A stretch of DNA of 64,000 nt from assembly GCF_000003815.2 (NCBI RefSeq), contig NC_049986.1, forward strand, positions 12,091,630-12,155,629, in the 5' to 3' direction. The number at the start of each line of letters is the position of its first letter. Position 1 is the first letter of the stretch. A model generated the notes under the pieces. That model was not told the origin of the DNA. It searched no databases and was given only the letters and a program-made list of their open reading frames with translations. Source of the DNA: Branchiostoma floridae (taxonomy: Eukaryota; Chordata; Leptocardii; Amphioxiformes; Branchiostomatidae). Shown in pieces: positions 11,912 to 55,700 of this stretch. The position numbers were made by a program, and so were the translations under genes.

Positions 11912-13530
11912 ATGAATGAATGAATGAATGGATTTTATTAACGTGTCATGCGTTAGAACGCCCAGCCCACGTGGACTTATATGACACACACAGTATAAAT
12001 TATAGTTGAACATAGGATATTGTAACATAGGAGAACGTCAGGAACATAATCAGTAACTATTATACAAATCGGATAACAAGACCAGATATCAAATCATAAT
12101 CACATAAATCAAAACCATCAAACAAAGGTTTCACGGATCTAAACAGAGCTGAGTTTATACAGAAAATAAGGAAAACAAATTAGTAGACAGGAACATAATT
12201 GGTAACCATTATATAAATTGGATAACAGAACAGATATCAAATCATAATCACATAAATCAAAACCATCAAACAAGGGTTTCGCAGAGCTAAACAGAGCAAA
12301 GTTTATACAGAAAATAAGGAAAATGCAATAGTACAGTAATAGTTGTACATAAGTGGACAGGTTGTGTATTCATGTGTATAATTGCCTTCTTCTTTTGTTC
12401 CAAGCTTTTCGTATGAAGTTAGAAATTTCGGAGACCCCTTCTTCAAACAACCATTTCATTCTGAATTCATCCCTTTCCCAGATGACCTCTGGACATTTGT
12501 CAAACATTTTGCAAAAGATACTTTCTCGTAAGTCGTCATAAAAAGGGCAGTAGAAAAGAAAGTGTGCCTCGCTTTCTACCTCACCCAGGCTACACATTGT
12601 GCAAATTCTATTTTTCTCAGGTATAGCTTGATACCGCCCGGTTTCAATGTACAATGGTAATATCCCTGCTCGGAACTGCGCACAGAGGGATCTTTGGCTT
12701 TTACACAGGTTCATTGTAACATAATGTTCTGTACAGTAAGCATCCTTAAATAATCTATAGGTTCTAAGTTTGGGCTTTAACCATGTCAGAAGCCCAGTCT
12801 TCTTGGTACATATCAAACTATTTCTCTTTTATTTGCCTTGTATTAGCCCTTAGGTTGTTTAGGAAAATGTGTTCTTGCTCAACACTACGTAGTATTCTCT
12901 GTACATCCCTGCTCCAAGGGCCATGGTTTTGCAAATCCCACATAAAGACTTTTTTGGTAAGTCTGTCATTAGACATATTGATAAGTCTGTTCCACAAGGA
13001 GATTACTGCTCCTTTCCCTCTTATTTCGCGGGGCATCCATCCCATGCCTCCTGTTATGGCAAGGACGGGTGCAAATTTGTGTACACCTAAGAAACACCGT
13101 ATTGCCCTATTCTGGACCACAGAACACGTGTCGTATTTCTTAAATCCCCAGACACCTGCGACATAGTCAAGAATAGGGCAAACACACGACTCGTAGAGTT
13201 GTGTATAAGCGTAGTAACCAAGTTCTTTCAGAGCCTTAACTTTACCCAGAATACCGCCTAGGGCTCTTCCAGCAGACTCGGCAAGAACACTCGAGGCTGG
13301 GTTAAAAGTCATGTGCTCGTCTAAGTGGAGGCCTAAATACTTGTATGAAGTCACAAGATCAATCTTCATCTCTCCAAAACGTAGTATATATAGTATATTA
13401 CGAGACAAAGATTCAAAATAACCATCTATGATATCAGGATGAACCACTAACCAACTTTGATATAGCATGAACGCTATTAAAGTCCTGAATTTCATTTGCA
13501 CATGATTTGGCTCACCAGGATTGTTATAAA
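11912..13530 (-). mobile_element. Decayed non-LTR retrotransposon (CR1/L2-like LINE), 5'-truncated
   Basis: On the minus strand, 13501-12818 encodes a reverse-transcriptase C-terminal region with YKYLGLHLDEHMTF and CVCPILDYVAGVWG, typical of LINE ORF2. A stop near 12818 and a change of frame lead to 12816-12370, which carries the C-terminal cysteine/histidine knuckle CTMCSLGEVESEAHFLFYC. The element ends in a CATT/ATTC microsatellite at 11912-11930, as CR1/L2-type LINEs often do. Its 3' untranslated part holds a ~135 bp tandem duplication (about 12053-12185 and 12190-12320). Broken and inactive. Confidence 0.8.
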
Positions 13531-13558
13531 ATCAAATGGTGAAGGACACAAGTTTAAC

Positions 13559-13730
13559 TTACGCTAACGTCACATTTCCAAACCGGGCCGGGCCGGGCTG
13601 TTTGTAGAAACGAGAAATAGAAATAGACTATTCTCTTTACGTCTTGTGTAGTTTAGTATCATACTTTTCGTTCGCGAAATATGGCCGGTCGGGCCCTAGT
13701 ATGGAAAAGTGAATTAGGCCTAAGTTATCA
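13559..13730. mobile_element. MITE of the CCAAACCGGG/GGGCCC family, copy 1
   Basis: Left arm has CGTCACATTTCCAAACCGGG and GCCGGGCTGTTTGT; right arm is its degraded inverse ending near TTAGGCCTAAG. Shares inner CTCTTTACGTCTTGTGTAG with copies at 14403, 20812 and 36486. Non-coding. Confidence 0.75.
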
Positions 13731-13974
13731 GAACTCTAGGGCCCTGGCTCATGGACCGCGCAACACGTGGGAACCAAAGGGCCAGCTCCTGACCTAGGCA
13801 ATTACGCAGATGATGCGATTATTTAATCCGAGATAATCTGTATGTGTTTATGTTACTGTTGTCCATTTGGTCGTGCTTAATTTGTGGCACATAGACATAG
13901 GGCAGTTTCCTTGACCTTGCTGTTTCTGTAGTAGGGTATACGTTTTAGGGACAGGTCGCAAGCCATTCCTCTTT

Positions 13975-14188
13975 ATACCCCTGTCACATTTTGCCCTGTC
14001 GATTTTGCGACAATCGCCCGAGCCTCGCCTATAATAATAACTTTATTGCACAACAGTTGTACAAGTTACAAAGTATGGCTTTCATGTTTCGGGGACGGTT
14101 TCCAGGTGAAAAATACGCGCAACCCTCTATCGATCTTTAATATGGCCGATCTTACGCCCGAAGATCGTGGATAATGTGACAGGGGTAT
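13975..14188. mobile_element. MITE with TACCCCTGTCACATT termini
   Basis: Left terminus ATACCCCTGTCACATT is exactly matched by the inverse AATGTGACAGGGGTAT on the right; the inner arms TCGATTTTGCGACAATCGCC and CGATCTT...AAGATCGTGG are partly complementary. An A/T-rich segment starting ATAATAATAACTTTATTGCAC at about 14030 looks like a nested LINE 3' end. Non-coding. Confidence 0.6.
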
Positions 14189-14204
14189 TAACGTGTGCGA
14201 CGCA

Positions 14205-14375
14205 CTTCCTCGAACACGGGACCCCCATTTCACGTCCCTTCCGAAAGATCCCCAGCCGAGATGCCCTACCCAGGATTGAACCAGGGTTCCCTTTCTCAGG
14301 GCAAGGTCATATCTACGTACGTCGTGCGACTGTCGCTTACGACGTACGTAGCCCGCGCACGTACCAGCTAAAATA
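14205..14375 (-). repeat. Possible tRNA-derived repeat fragment
   Basis: The minus strand carries GGTTCAATCCTGG (complement at about 14269-14281), a perfect Pol III B-box-like sequence, in a segment also rich in short palindromes such as ACGTACGT. I could not place a convincing A box, so a SINE origin is only a possibility. Confidence 0.25.
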
Positions 14376-14402
14376 AATTTTGACCAGGACAGACAACTGT
14401 GA

Positions 14403-14606
14403 GGCTAAAGTCACATTTCCAAACCGGGTCGGGCCGGGCTGTTTGTGGATACAAAAATAAAAATGTATACGTAAAAATACCGTTACACAAACAATGCCAA
14501 CAACTATTCTATTTACGTCTTGTGTAGTTTGGTGTCTTTTTCATCATACTTTTTGTTCCCGAAAGCCGCCCGGTCGGGCCCCGGTTTGGAAACGTGACGT
14601 AGGCCT
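14403..14606. mobile_element. MITE of the CCAAACCGGG/GGGCCC family, copy 2
   Basis: Left arm TCACATTTCCAAACCGGGTC, right arm CGGTTTGGAAACGTGACGTA followed by GGCCTAAG. Arms are about 40 bp, the interior is A/T-rich, and there is no coding capacity. Confidence 0.8.
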
Positions 14607-15229
14607 AAGGCTGTGCATGCATGCTGTCAGTTGATCTACAGGGACGTCCTTAATATAATTTTAGTATCTCTATGTATTCATGTATTCTGTAAATCCTCTT
14701 TTGTCGTCCTTGGCATTGCCAGGTTAATGACACCAGAGATCAACCTTTGCTTCCTGCCAGACCCCACGTACACATGTACCAAGGGCGTGAACGCTAGGGC
14801 ACCAAGTTCAAATTCTCATTTAGAGCTCTTTAACGTGACAAATGATAGAATAATGATTTTCTGTAATTTGCTCTTCCAGCAATAAGTCTACTTTCCTGTG
14901 AAGACGCCAGACGAGTTGCTATGCGCGAGAGCACCGCTGCCACCCAGCACGCCTCACAATAATTCTAACAAATTTGCAAAGACAGCCAGGTGAATAGCTG
15001 TTAGAGATAGGCTTTAACTTGACTTCAAAAGCAACTAATTAGATTTCCTCATTAATCTTACCACTAATCACGGCAGTAAATAATTGAGTTTTTGGAGACC
15101 AGGTACAAAGAGCACAACGTGAAAAGTTGCCCACAGGTTGCTGCCTTGTTCCTTAGCCAAACACGTCGCTAAAAACTAATATATTTTATTGCCCCCCCAC
15201 TCAACTCGGGATTATAAATCGCGATCAAA

Positions 15230-15268
15230 CTGACGTCAGCTGCGCTCAAGAGAGCAAAGCTATAAAAA
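15230..15268 (+). promoter_or_regulatory. Candidate mucin core promoter: CRE plus TATA box
   Basis: A perfect palindromic CRE (TGACGTCA, 15230-15237) lies 23 bp upstream of TATAAAAA (15261-15268). The spacing predicts transcription starting near 15290-15300, which would give a 5' UTR of about 40-50 nt before ATG 15338. The CRE is the canonical site for CREB/ATF factors; that it is used here is inference. Confidence 0.5.
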
Positions 15269-15337
15269 TTCCTACGCACTTGGCGCACATGTACCGCCGG
15301 ACAAATCCCAGCTTTGTCACTCCGGCTTTGGACAGCG

Positions 15338-47063
<31,726 letters not shown>

Positions 47064-47399
47064 GAGCAACGGACCGAATGTACCCAAGATGGGGTGTCCC
47101 TCCATTTTGAGCCTGCTTGCTTTTTCAATAAGCGTTTTTCTGGCCTTTGCTGCTTCACTTAGATTTTTAGAACAAAATCGCCAATTTTCTTCAGAATTTG
47201 TTGTGCCAATATCATCAGATAACCATATCAGAGGTATTCTTATTGTCTTTTAAGTAGAAAATATCAATAGTCCTACGTGTATTTTTAGACTTGTAAGGTG
47301 TGTCGAATTAACCTGTACTCTGAGTGTTTTACGACTCCAAGAGAATCAGTCAATAATCTTATCAAGCCATCAAAATCCAAAACAAACAAACACAACGAT

Positions 47400-48150
47400 T
47401 TGAATGGATAGATATCTTATTAAGACACAGTGAAAATAGGGACACTGTGTATCACGTATACAGTAGTCAGACGAACGAAACTGTTTTCGTTACCTACATG
47501 TATGTAGTGAGTTTTGCAGTGATCATTACGTGTTCTTACAAGTTTGCCATCAGCTGGCCTACAATTCAAATTACTGTTAGCTGTGATTATAAAGTGATCA
47601 TTAGGAGAAAGATAACATGTTATGTTTACCTCAACACGTTACCAATGCATTTGAATCGTTGTCTAAAGCTTGTAGCACAAACCCTGTAGTCATTTTTGAC
47701 ATAATGTAATTATTTCTCGTCATTTCTATCTTGACGTCTCATACATCTTGATCGTGCCCTTGATGTTTCATTATGATTATAACAGGTTTGTTGTTTCGCT
47801 TCACTTGTGCGCAAATAAAGCCTTTCAGCCTCATGATGTGAAAGTCTATTTTGTAATCACTCTGTACTTGGCGACAAGTGCAGCAATGGTGATTGTAGCG
47901 ACAGTGAAAAATATGTAAAACATCCAAATTATTTAAGGTGTGTTCATATACAAACGGTATACTTAGCATTGGTTTCCCAGTACTAGTTAGAGGAGATTTT
48001 GCGTTTACGTTGTATACAGTGCGCTGTTACCAAATTATATGATGTCTTTTGTATCTTCTTCTATAGGCGAACTCGAAGCGAAATGCTTGAGAAGACTAGG
48101 TCGCCGAAAATACCTTCGACAAACAATAGCGATAACACACACATTCTGCC
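47400..48150. other. Convergent intergenic region
   Basis: AT-rich with no supported exon. Lies between the stop codons of the mucin (+) and the HYR gene (-) and must include both 3' UTRs and their poly(A) sites. Confidence 0.6.
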
Positions 48151-48189
48151 AATTTTGATCCGATCACGATAAAGAATCAAAATTGTCCA

Positions 48190-49561
48190 CTACTTCACGA
48201 TAGGAACCATGTTTCCATGGATCACTCTAGCCCCGAGTAGGGCAGCCCTGTAGTCGACCATTTGCGCCAGTTTAACGTGATTCGGTGCACATGGCATGGG
48301 CCCGATGCTTTCGCACAGCTTGGTCGACTTCAGACGCAGGAGTCGCTCGAACTCCAAGCGGTCGGCTTCCCGTTTTCGACGAAGCCCGAGCGCGTTTTTG
48401 ACCATGTCCACGAGGGCGCTCACCATGTCTTCGATCGACGGAAGATTGATGTCAAACCTGAACTCCTGTTTGAAAAGCGTTGTATCGTTAGACTATTTCT
48501 GAGTGGCAGGTGGTTGACCTACGTATATATGAAAAGTGTGACCTATCGATTAACTTAAGCAAATAATATCTAAGTTAAGTAATTGGTCATTGTAACTTCA
48601 AGCAGTAGCTACGCATTTCAAAGACGTGGAATGCAGCTCAGCTTGTCTGACAATCAGCAACCGGACAATTATTTGCTAGGTGAAATTGAATGATTTAAAA
48701 GAGTTTAAAATATCATACTGGCAATGTACCTTCCCTACCAGAGAAGGAGCGCGCGCCAAGAGCAATAACTTGTTCGTAATGATTTTGTCTACACAGTGTG
48801 TACATCTCTACCTCTCGAAAGCTATTCTAACGCGTGGCATCAACGTAACAAGACGCGTCTCATGACCGGACGTACCTTCGGGCTCCCGCCGAAGAAAGCC
48901 ACCTTGATCCACCCCCGGAAGTGTCCACTCTGTGCGACGGCGAGTTTCACGCTGAAGCCGATCTCCTGGATGTCTATTATCCCGCCTAGAACCGCACCCG
49001 CCACCTACATAATCATATCATACCCGCACTGTATGAGTAGTATGATAAGTGTTAGATTAGACAGGTGTTGATCAGAGTGTTTTGCTGACAACGATAATTT
49101 CTTCTACTCCGATTTGATTTTGTAGGTAAGACATTCAAATAAAATGTATGTTCGAGTAGTATCATATGAATATGATGTTGTAGGAGTCTTTGCATGTATA
49201 AGCACACGAAATCACGAACATAGACCTCCTGTAAAGTTCTGCACAAATTACCTTCTTCGCCACCGCTGCTCCAAAGCGATTTGCTTGCTTCACGCCCTCA
49301 AGGAAACCCTCAGCTACATCCAGGATTACACTAATGGAACAAAAATGGGTCGTTACGTCAAGACTGTAAAAAACGATGAAATAAACCACCACACTAATGG
49401 AGATTCCTTAATAAACAAACATCTAGTATGCAACGCATTGTTTGTGACAATTATAAAGACATGCCCTGCATTAATTCAGAACGTGATTAGAATTATACTA
49501 TTCGAAATTACACACACACGCGCGCGCGCGCGCGCACACACACAGACACACGTACATACAT

Positions 49562-49613
<52 letters not shown>

Positions 49614-49617
49614 ATAC

Positions 49618-49653
<36 letters not shown>

Positions 49654-52600
49654 GAGAGAAACAAAGAGAAAGAGAAAGCAAATGCGTTTAAATGAAATTG
49701 TAGCTTCACAGAAGAATCATGTTTAACATCTTACATTGTTTTTATTTCAATGAGTCTCTGATATGAATAGCGTGCTTTGCAGTTTAGACCGTGTAACAAT
49801 CTTATACACTTTTATCAAGAATATGGAAGCATAAAGCTTTTAGGAACAAGGAAGATTTGATATCATGAAAACTCACCGTGATTTGTCTACGAACTCTTCG
49901 GCACCTTTAAGGATTAGAATGGCTGCGTCGAGCAGTATGCGGCTTTTGTCGACTATTTCTCTGGCTGCTTTCATCGCAAAGATCGCAACATCCAACAGAT
50001 ACCGACTCTTGTCCACTACCTGCTCAGCCAACTGTTAGAACAGATAAACAAATCCACATCGTGCTTAAAGCTGGGCTTAGAATGGTACAATGAACCGTCT
50101 CTATAGTATACACATACATAGCCATACTGTTAACGAGTTGTAGCATTAGCAAAGTGCCGCTTCCAATGAGATATATTATCCATCATCACAGTTAGGTCCC
50201 TATCCCCTAGTCCAGTCTCTGATTCAATGACATTCTTCAGCACAAGGTATCATTTTCCTTTTTGCTTATGGGGACCAAAGGAATAGTTTACCGGCTTGTT
50301 GAATCCGTGTCGAGTTACATGTCCACTGTCCAGGAAGGCTTAACCGGCGTCGCCTGACTTAAGTAAATCGTGGAAGAGTCCCGTATACATGATATAGTTC
50401 TTTGTTGTTTATCTATTCATTCTTTTGAATTAGTCATTTCCTATAACTTTGAAATTCGCAAAGCGATAACCTAGCTAAGAATCAGCAGTCATAAATTGAA
50501 CATAGAAACAGGCAGATATCATAATGTAGCGCCTGACCAAAGGTTTTGCCCATTCTGTCCAAAGCAAATTGAAGATGAATTTCACTTTGTCATGATGTGC
50601 AGTAGGTACAATGTTTCACGTAATGAGTTATTTACATTCCTCGAGTCAAATACAACAGATTTTAAGAGACTCAATGATACAGATAGATTTGATTATATAT
50701 TCAAATGTAATAACTCCCACATTGCTAAAATAGGTAAATATATAAAAGACTGCTTTGTCATAAGAAAAAATGCCGAAACTCATAATTAGCCCCACTCGAT
50801 TGTAATACAATATCAATGATTTATGCTAGCTGTTATTGTTCTAGAAATTAGGATGCCAATTTCATTCTATATTCATAATCTGCATATGTACTAAGTTTGA
50901 TACTTGTTTTAGTAATTAGGATGATAAGTTTGTTTCTTCTTCTTTTTTTTTGCCATACATTGTACCGTGTACGATCGTTGCGCAAGTTCTTTTCCTATTC
51001 ATGGATTAAGGGTATTCTATACTATTGCGCAGCGAAGCAAAGAAATGTTGCGTCACTTACCCACAGTGCTCCTTGACAAATGGCGCGACCAGCATTTTCT
51101 GCATGGCACCAGGCTTCATCTGTTGTAAAAATGATATTGGCAAATAGACATATGGATGAAATGTATATAACATATTCAATTCCTCTTTATGTGTGTGGTA
51201 CAATAACATTCGCTTCGATTTTGTTTTTTTAGTAAGTGTAAAAGAGGGAGACTTGTTTAAGTACAAAGCCATAGTTTATAACTAGGTGTAAATAGTTGAA
51301 AAACAGGGAGTGACTGAGATCAGAAATTAAAAGAAAATCACATGTATCACGCATGTATGAACTTCCCTCTAACATTCTGTGCACGGCTTAGACAAAAAGA
51401 ACAAAAGCTATAACGTTGCATGATTCTACCCCATCGTTCCATTATACGTGAGGAGAAACATAACGCCTTACATTCTATTCCATCAGCAGTTGCATTAGTC
51501 TAACAGAACATCGACTGAGAAATGTATAATATATATCATTGCTGCACTGCCTGTTACTTTGCTGCATTAATGACATTTTAAAATCAAAATGTAAGGTGAA
51601 TAAAATGTTGATAGCATAGAGTCCATTCCAAGACACCATGAGGGTTTTTAGGCGATATTTATAATTAGTCTGAATTATTTTGAATAAAAGAATATCTAAG
51701 CCACAATAGTTAAATTATTTTCAAAAAATTGACGAAGAAAATACTCATTTATTTGAATTTCTTTGAATATTTTAGAAACATTTTGAAAGTAACTGTACAA
51801 AAATATCTTTATCTAGAATAATTGTGAAACCTCTCTGTGATTATTTCACATTTACAAATATTTACAAAAAATGGTAAACCTGGCCAAATGGTAAAATTAG
51901 TTTATTGCCCACATAAAAGTAAGCCCTATTGTTGCATCTGTATATTTTTGGATTTCACTGCTGGGCACTGGTGGATCCTTTGTGATGGGCCATTGTTGCA
52001 TGGCACCCAACCATACTTTGCAAAGATGTGTGAATTGCTATCTTCCCAGCCCATCGAACCATTTACAAAAAATGGTAGAAAATGGTAGAAAATGGTAAAT
52101 AATGGTAGAATGCTGTTATCATTATTTAGAAACCATTAGAAGTATCCTATTCCACACCATGAATATTTCCAAAGTTTTACAGGACCAGGGAAATATTTAT
52201 AAAGTTGAAACAGTGTTAAAAATATTTCTGAAGTATCAAATGTCCTAGACATATAATTACAAAACTTAAAAATCAATTCTAAACAATGGTAACAAACATC
52301 CACATGGTGTCTTGGAATGGACTCTACTTACACCATTTGCATTTCTTGAACCTGCACTTTGACCTTTCATGACGCAGTTTAGCAACAGCATCGTCCCAGT
52401 GCCTCTCGGCTCCCCTCACGTCCTTTATTTTTTCATCAAACCAGGCAACGGCGCGGTCCCAGTGGACTTCCGCAGCGCGAACCTGAGGCAATGTTGAAGT
52501 TTATATAACTCAGACATGATATTGAAAATTGAGGAACCAACGTTAAGTGGTTTCAATAAACATCAATCAGGAAAATGATTGTAGCGAGAATATTCACTGG

Positions 52601-52731
52601 TATATGTATGTCACAGCCTCACCTTCCTTTGGGCTTTTTGTATATCTTTCACTGCGATGTCCCAGTTGACTTCTGCCTGTCTGACTTTGGCTTTAGCGGC
52701 ATCGATGGCCTCGTCTGCTCTTTTGACGTAC
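48190..52731 (-). CDS. HYR gene exons 9-15: helical tail and C terminus
   Basis: Exons 52731-52623 and 52482-52332 encode charged helices repeating AEVNWDIAV, AEVHWDRAV and AERHWDDAV. A cysteine patch follows (CRFKKCKW, YEAWCHAENAGRAICQGALW). Exon 50031-49877 has three repeats of VDKSRxLLDxAI-type helix, exon 49330-49252 another helix, exon 49004-48876 a Gly/beta segment (QSGHFRGWIKVAFFGGSPK), and the last exon FDINLPSIEDMVSALVDMVK followed by NALGLRRKREADR and two late cysteines. The LRRKR stretch fits a furin-type site. Confidence 0.8.
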
Positions 52732-55700
52732 CTGTGGTAATGAATGAGTGCAAACTCAGTATCAATCAACTCAGAATCTACTTCAAAAGAAAATGAGCGA
52801 CATGAGTTAGTGTTGCAGTGTTAAAAGATGAGATCAAAACGTACCCATCGATGGCATTCTCGACTTTCTCCCTCAGCTTGCGGAAGAGGTCCTGCTGCAT
52901 CTGTCCCGTCACCTGGAAGGATGCTGTCTTGATGGAACCGTAGCTGGCCGCCACTTCCAGGGACGCTCGGAACAGATTCAGGAAGCTGCCCTCGATGAAG
53001 AAGCGCGTTCCCTGCTCGTCCATGGTGATGTTGATTGTTCGTTTAATGAAAAGAACTGTCACGCTACCTTCGATCATGAGCTTGGCGCGCGGCGGAAGCC
53101 ACCCGATGTCTACGAGGAGGCGCGGTCCTTGTGTGGGGCTACGTCCCTCGATTGCTATCAAGCCGTTGGCAATGTTGAATGGTGCGACGGTCATATTGGC
53201 AAAGATCGACGTCTTGTCGATGGCAATGTCGGCAGTGACCTTGAAGAATAAAATTTCTAATTTCCCTTTAAAGAAAAACCCTTGGCGAATAAGAATTCCG
53301 TTTGGAAGAGTTCGCGTTATAGCCGAGAAGGAGAACTCCACCCCTTCGGTGAAGCCTATCTCGTCGAGGAAACCTGGTAGATTCGGCCGGTAAGCGAAAG
53401 CAGCAAGGATAGAAGGGATGGTGAGCTTGGTGATGCTGCCTTTGCAGTAGCTCTGAAGCGGGGCAATCCTGTTGATGCCAACATACAGTGATGCTCTGAT
53501 TGGCTCCGCGTCCGACCTGTTGAACCCGATCACCGCCTGACCTCCAAAGTCGATCCCCGCTATGAGAATAGGGTCTGGACTGATGGTAATCTCGAAGTTT
53601 AAGTACCCAATGGATAGGAAGGAAAGACCGAAGGCATTGTACCACCACCCCACTGACGACATCCCCAAGTACACGCCTTTGTTGGAGAGACCAAACCGAC
53701 CCGTGAAGAGAAGCGGAGGTTGGTCCAGCTGCAGGGAACCGGTGATGCCTATGTACGTTTCCTCGGGGGGCCTCGCCAACTGTATCTCAAACCCGACATC
53801 CCGAATGTCTGCTCCGTGGAAAATGCGGATGGGAGTAGGAATAACAGCCTTCATGTACACGCGGTCTATTGACAGGGCGCCGTAGATCATGAGCTCGACA
53901 TGCTTCCCCAAAAGCCTCTTTGCAACCTTACAGAACTCGTCCTGTCCGCAGTTCGGAGGGAATTTGAACGAGGCCACGACACCTATGCCATCTACAATAT
54001 CGATGCTGGAGAGCAGGGGAGCGGAAAATCGCAAGTATTCGTTCAATTTGGACATATCCGATGAGGACACCACGAAGGCAGCTTGAGCGTTGGACAGGAT
54101 GGAAGCGCCGGGAATGATTGACAAATCCACATTGTCGTTCGTCAGTGTCTTCACCAGCTCGACGATCCCAATACGCTCGAGAACAAGACCGGTTGCCATT
54201 GAGACAGTTCCTCCCAGGGACCCCACGATAACCTCAACGGTGCATCTCCAATCGTTGACGACTGCATCTCCAGCTAGCTTCAAGACAAAGTCTTTCCCCA
54301 TGACCAAAGAAACGCTTGGATTTACCACCTTAAAGGCGTCAAGACCTATGCTTTTCAGTCCATCTTCCATCGGACCTGGGGGAAGTAGTGCAACTCCGAA
54401 ATCCTCTATCAACTTTCCAATTTCTATGTCGAGCTCTGGGGCTCCTTCGGCGATGAACACGTTGGCTCCTGGAGGCTTTGCTATGGACAGTGCTGTTTTT
54501 ACATTACCTATATACCACACGGATGTTAGTTCAAAACTTAAGCCCGTTCCTTCAGCTTGGGTGACAGCAGTACCGGGACGAGACACTACAGCTCCGGGTT
54601 GAGGATTCAGACCGCCCGCTGTGGACTGGCCTCTCACGATATGAAAAGTCGCGTGGAGATTATCCAGGACAAGTACGCTCGGTATGATAGTGAGAGAAGT
54701 TTCTATGGCCACAGGGATGGTAAAGGTTCTCGTGTTTCCGTCGTACTGGAACCCCTGTAAGGTGCTGGACAACACATCGTCTAGGGCGAGCTTACTGGGG
54801 AGCTCTATGACAGAGACTGACTGTAGCATCTTGTTTAAGAGCGATCCTACTCGGACGACAGATCCAGGAAGGAGTTGGAACTGGAACCTTCTCTTCCACA
54901 CAGCAAGATAGAATGAACCTAAAGGATCGCCATCGGATAATTTCAGTTGGAATACCACGTTGAGACCAGCTGACACGCCTGGCATCATCTGTAGAAGCGA
55001 GTCAGGGTAAGAGGAGATCAAGAAAGGGGCCGTTTTAGTGGAAAGAAGAAAGGCTGCCTCCGGAAGCTCAAGATCACTTAAGACGGGCACTTCAACACCT
55101 TCGTTTGTAAAGCGCTTGATCAAGTCACCGAAGCTGATAGACTTAATCGAAAGGGCCACGGAGAACACCTTCGTCTGGTTGTCGCCAAATTTGATCGAAT
55201 CAAGTGAGGCAAAAACACGGGATTTACCGATACCCGTGTCGAACGCCACCTGTAGACCATACCCAGAGTTGCCGAAAACGGCCGTCAGTTTTATGTTTTC
55301 CATCACAAACTTGTCGAGATTGACACTTTTGAAGGTCTCCCTTGCGTCGTTGCCAGGCAACAGGGATGACGCTAAGCCAGAAATGAGCCTCCCTACAGGA
55401 ATGACGGTATCTACCGGCTCACCAATCACCACAAAGCCTCCCTCAGACTTCTCTACCGTCAACCGAAACAATATACTCCCAATCTTCCACAAACCTGTGA
55501 ACTTTACTTCGAACGATTTGGTAGGAATGAAGTATCTGACGTTTATAGAGAATCTCTCGAGTGTAAGCACAGAGGGGACTATGGTAACGGCTTCTGTAGA
55601 CCCGGTGGAGATGGACAGTTCTTCCTCACAACGATCGAAGTAGCTGTTGGAGATGATCCAATTGAAGGGGTTCAGCGATCCGCCGATGGAGAAAGCGTCG

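Noticed and set aside
49144-49709. Open frames on both strands over the composite microsatellite
   Set aside because: Low-complexity dinucleotide translation; the left part overlaps a real minus-strand exon of the HYR gene.
53562-55643. Several plus-strand open frames of 100-200 codons antisense to the HYR core exon
   Set aside because: They lie wholly within a well-supported coding exon on the other strand and show no recognisable domains.
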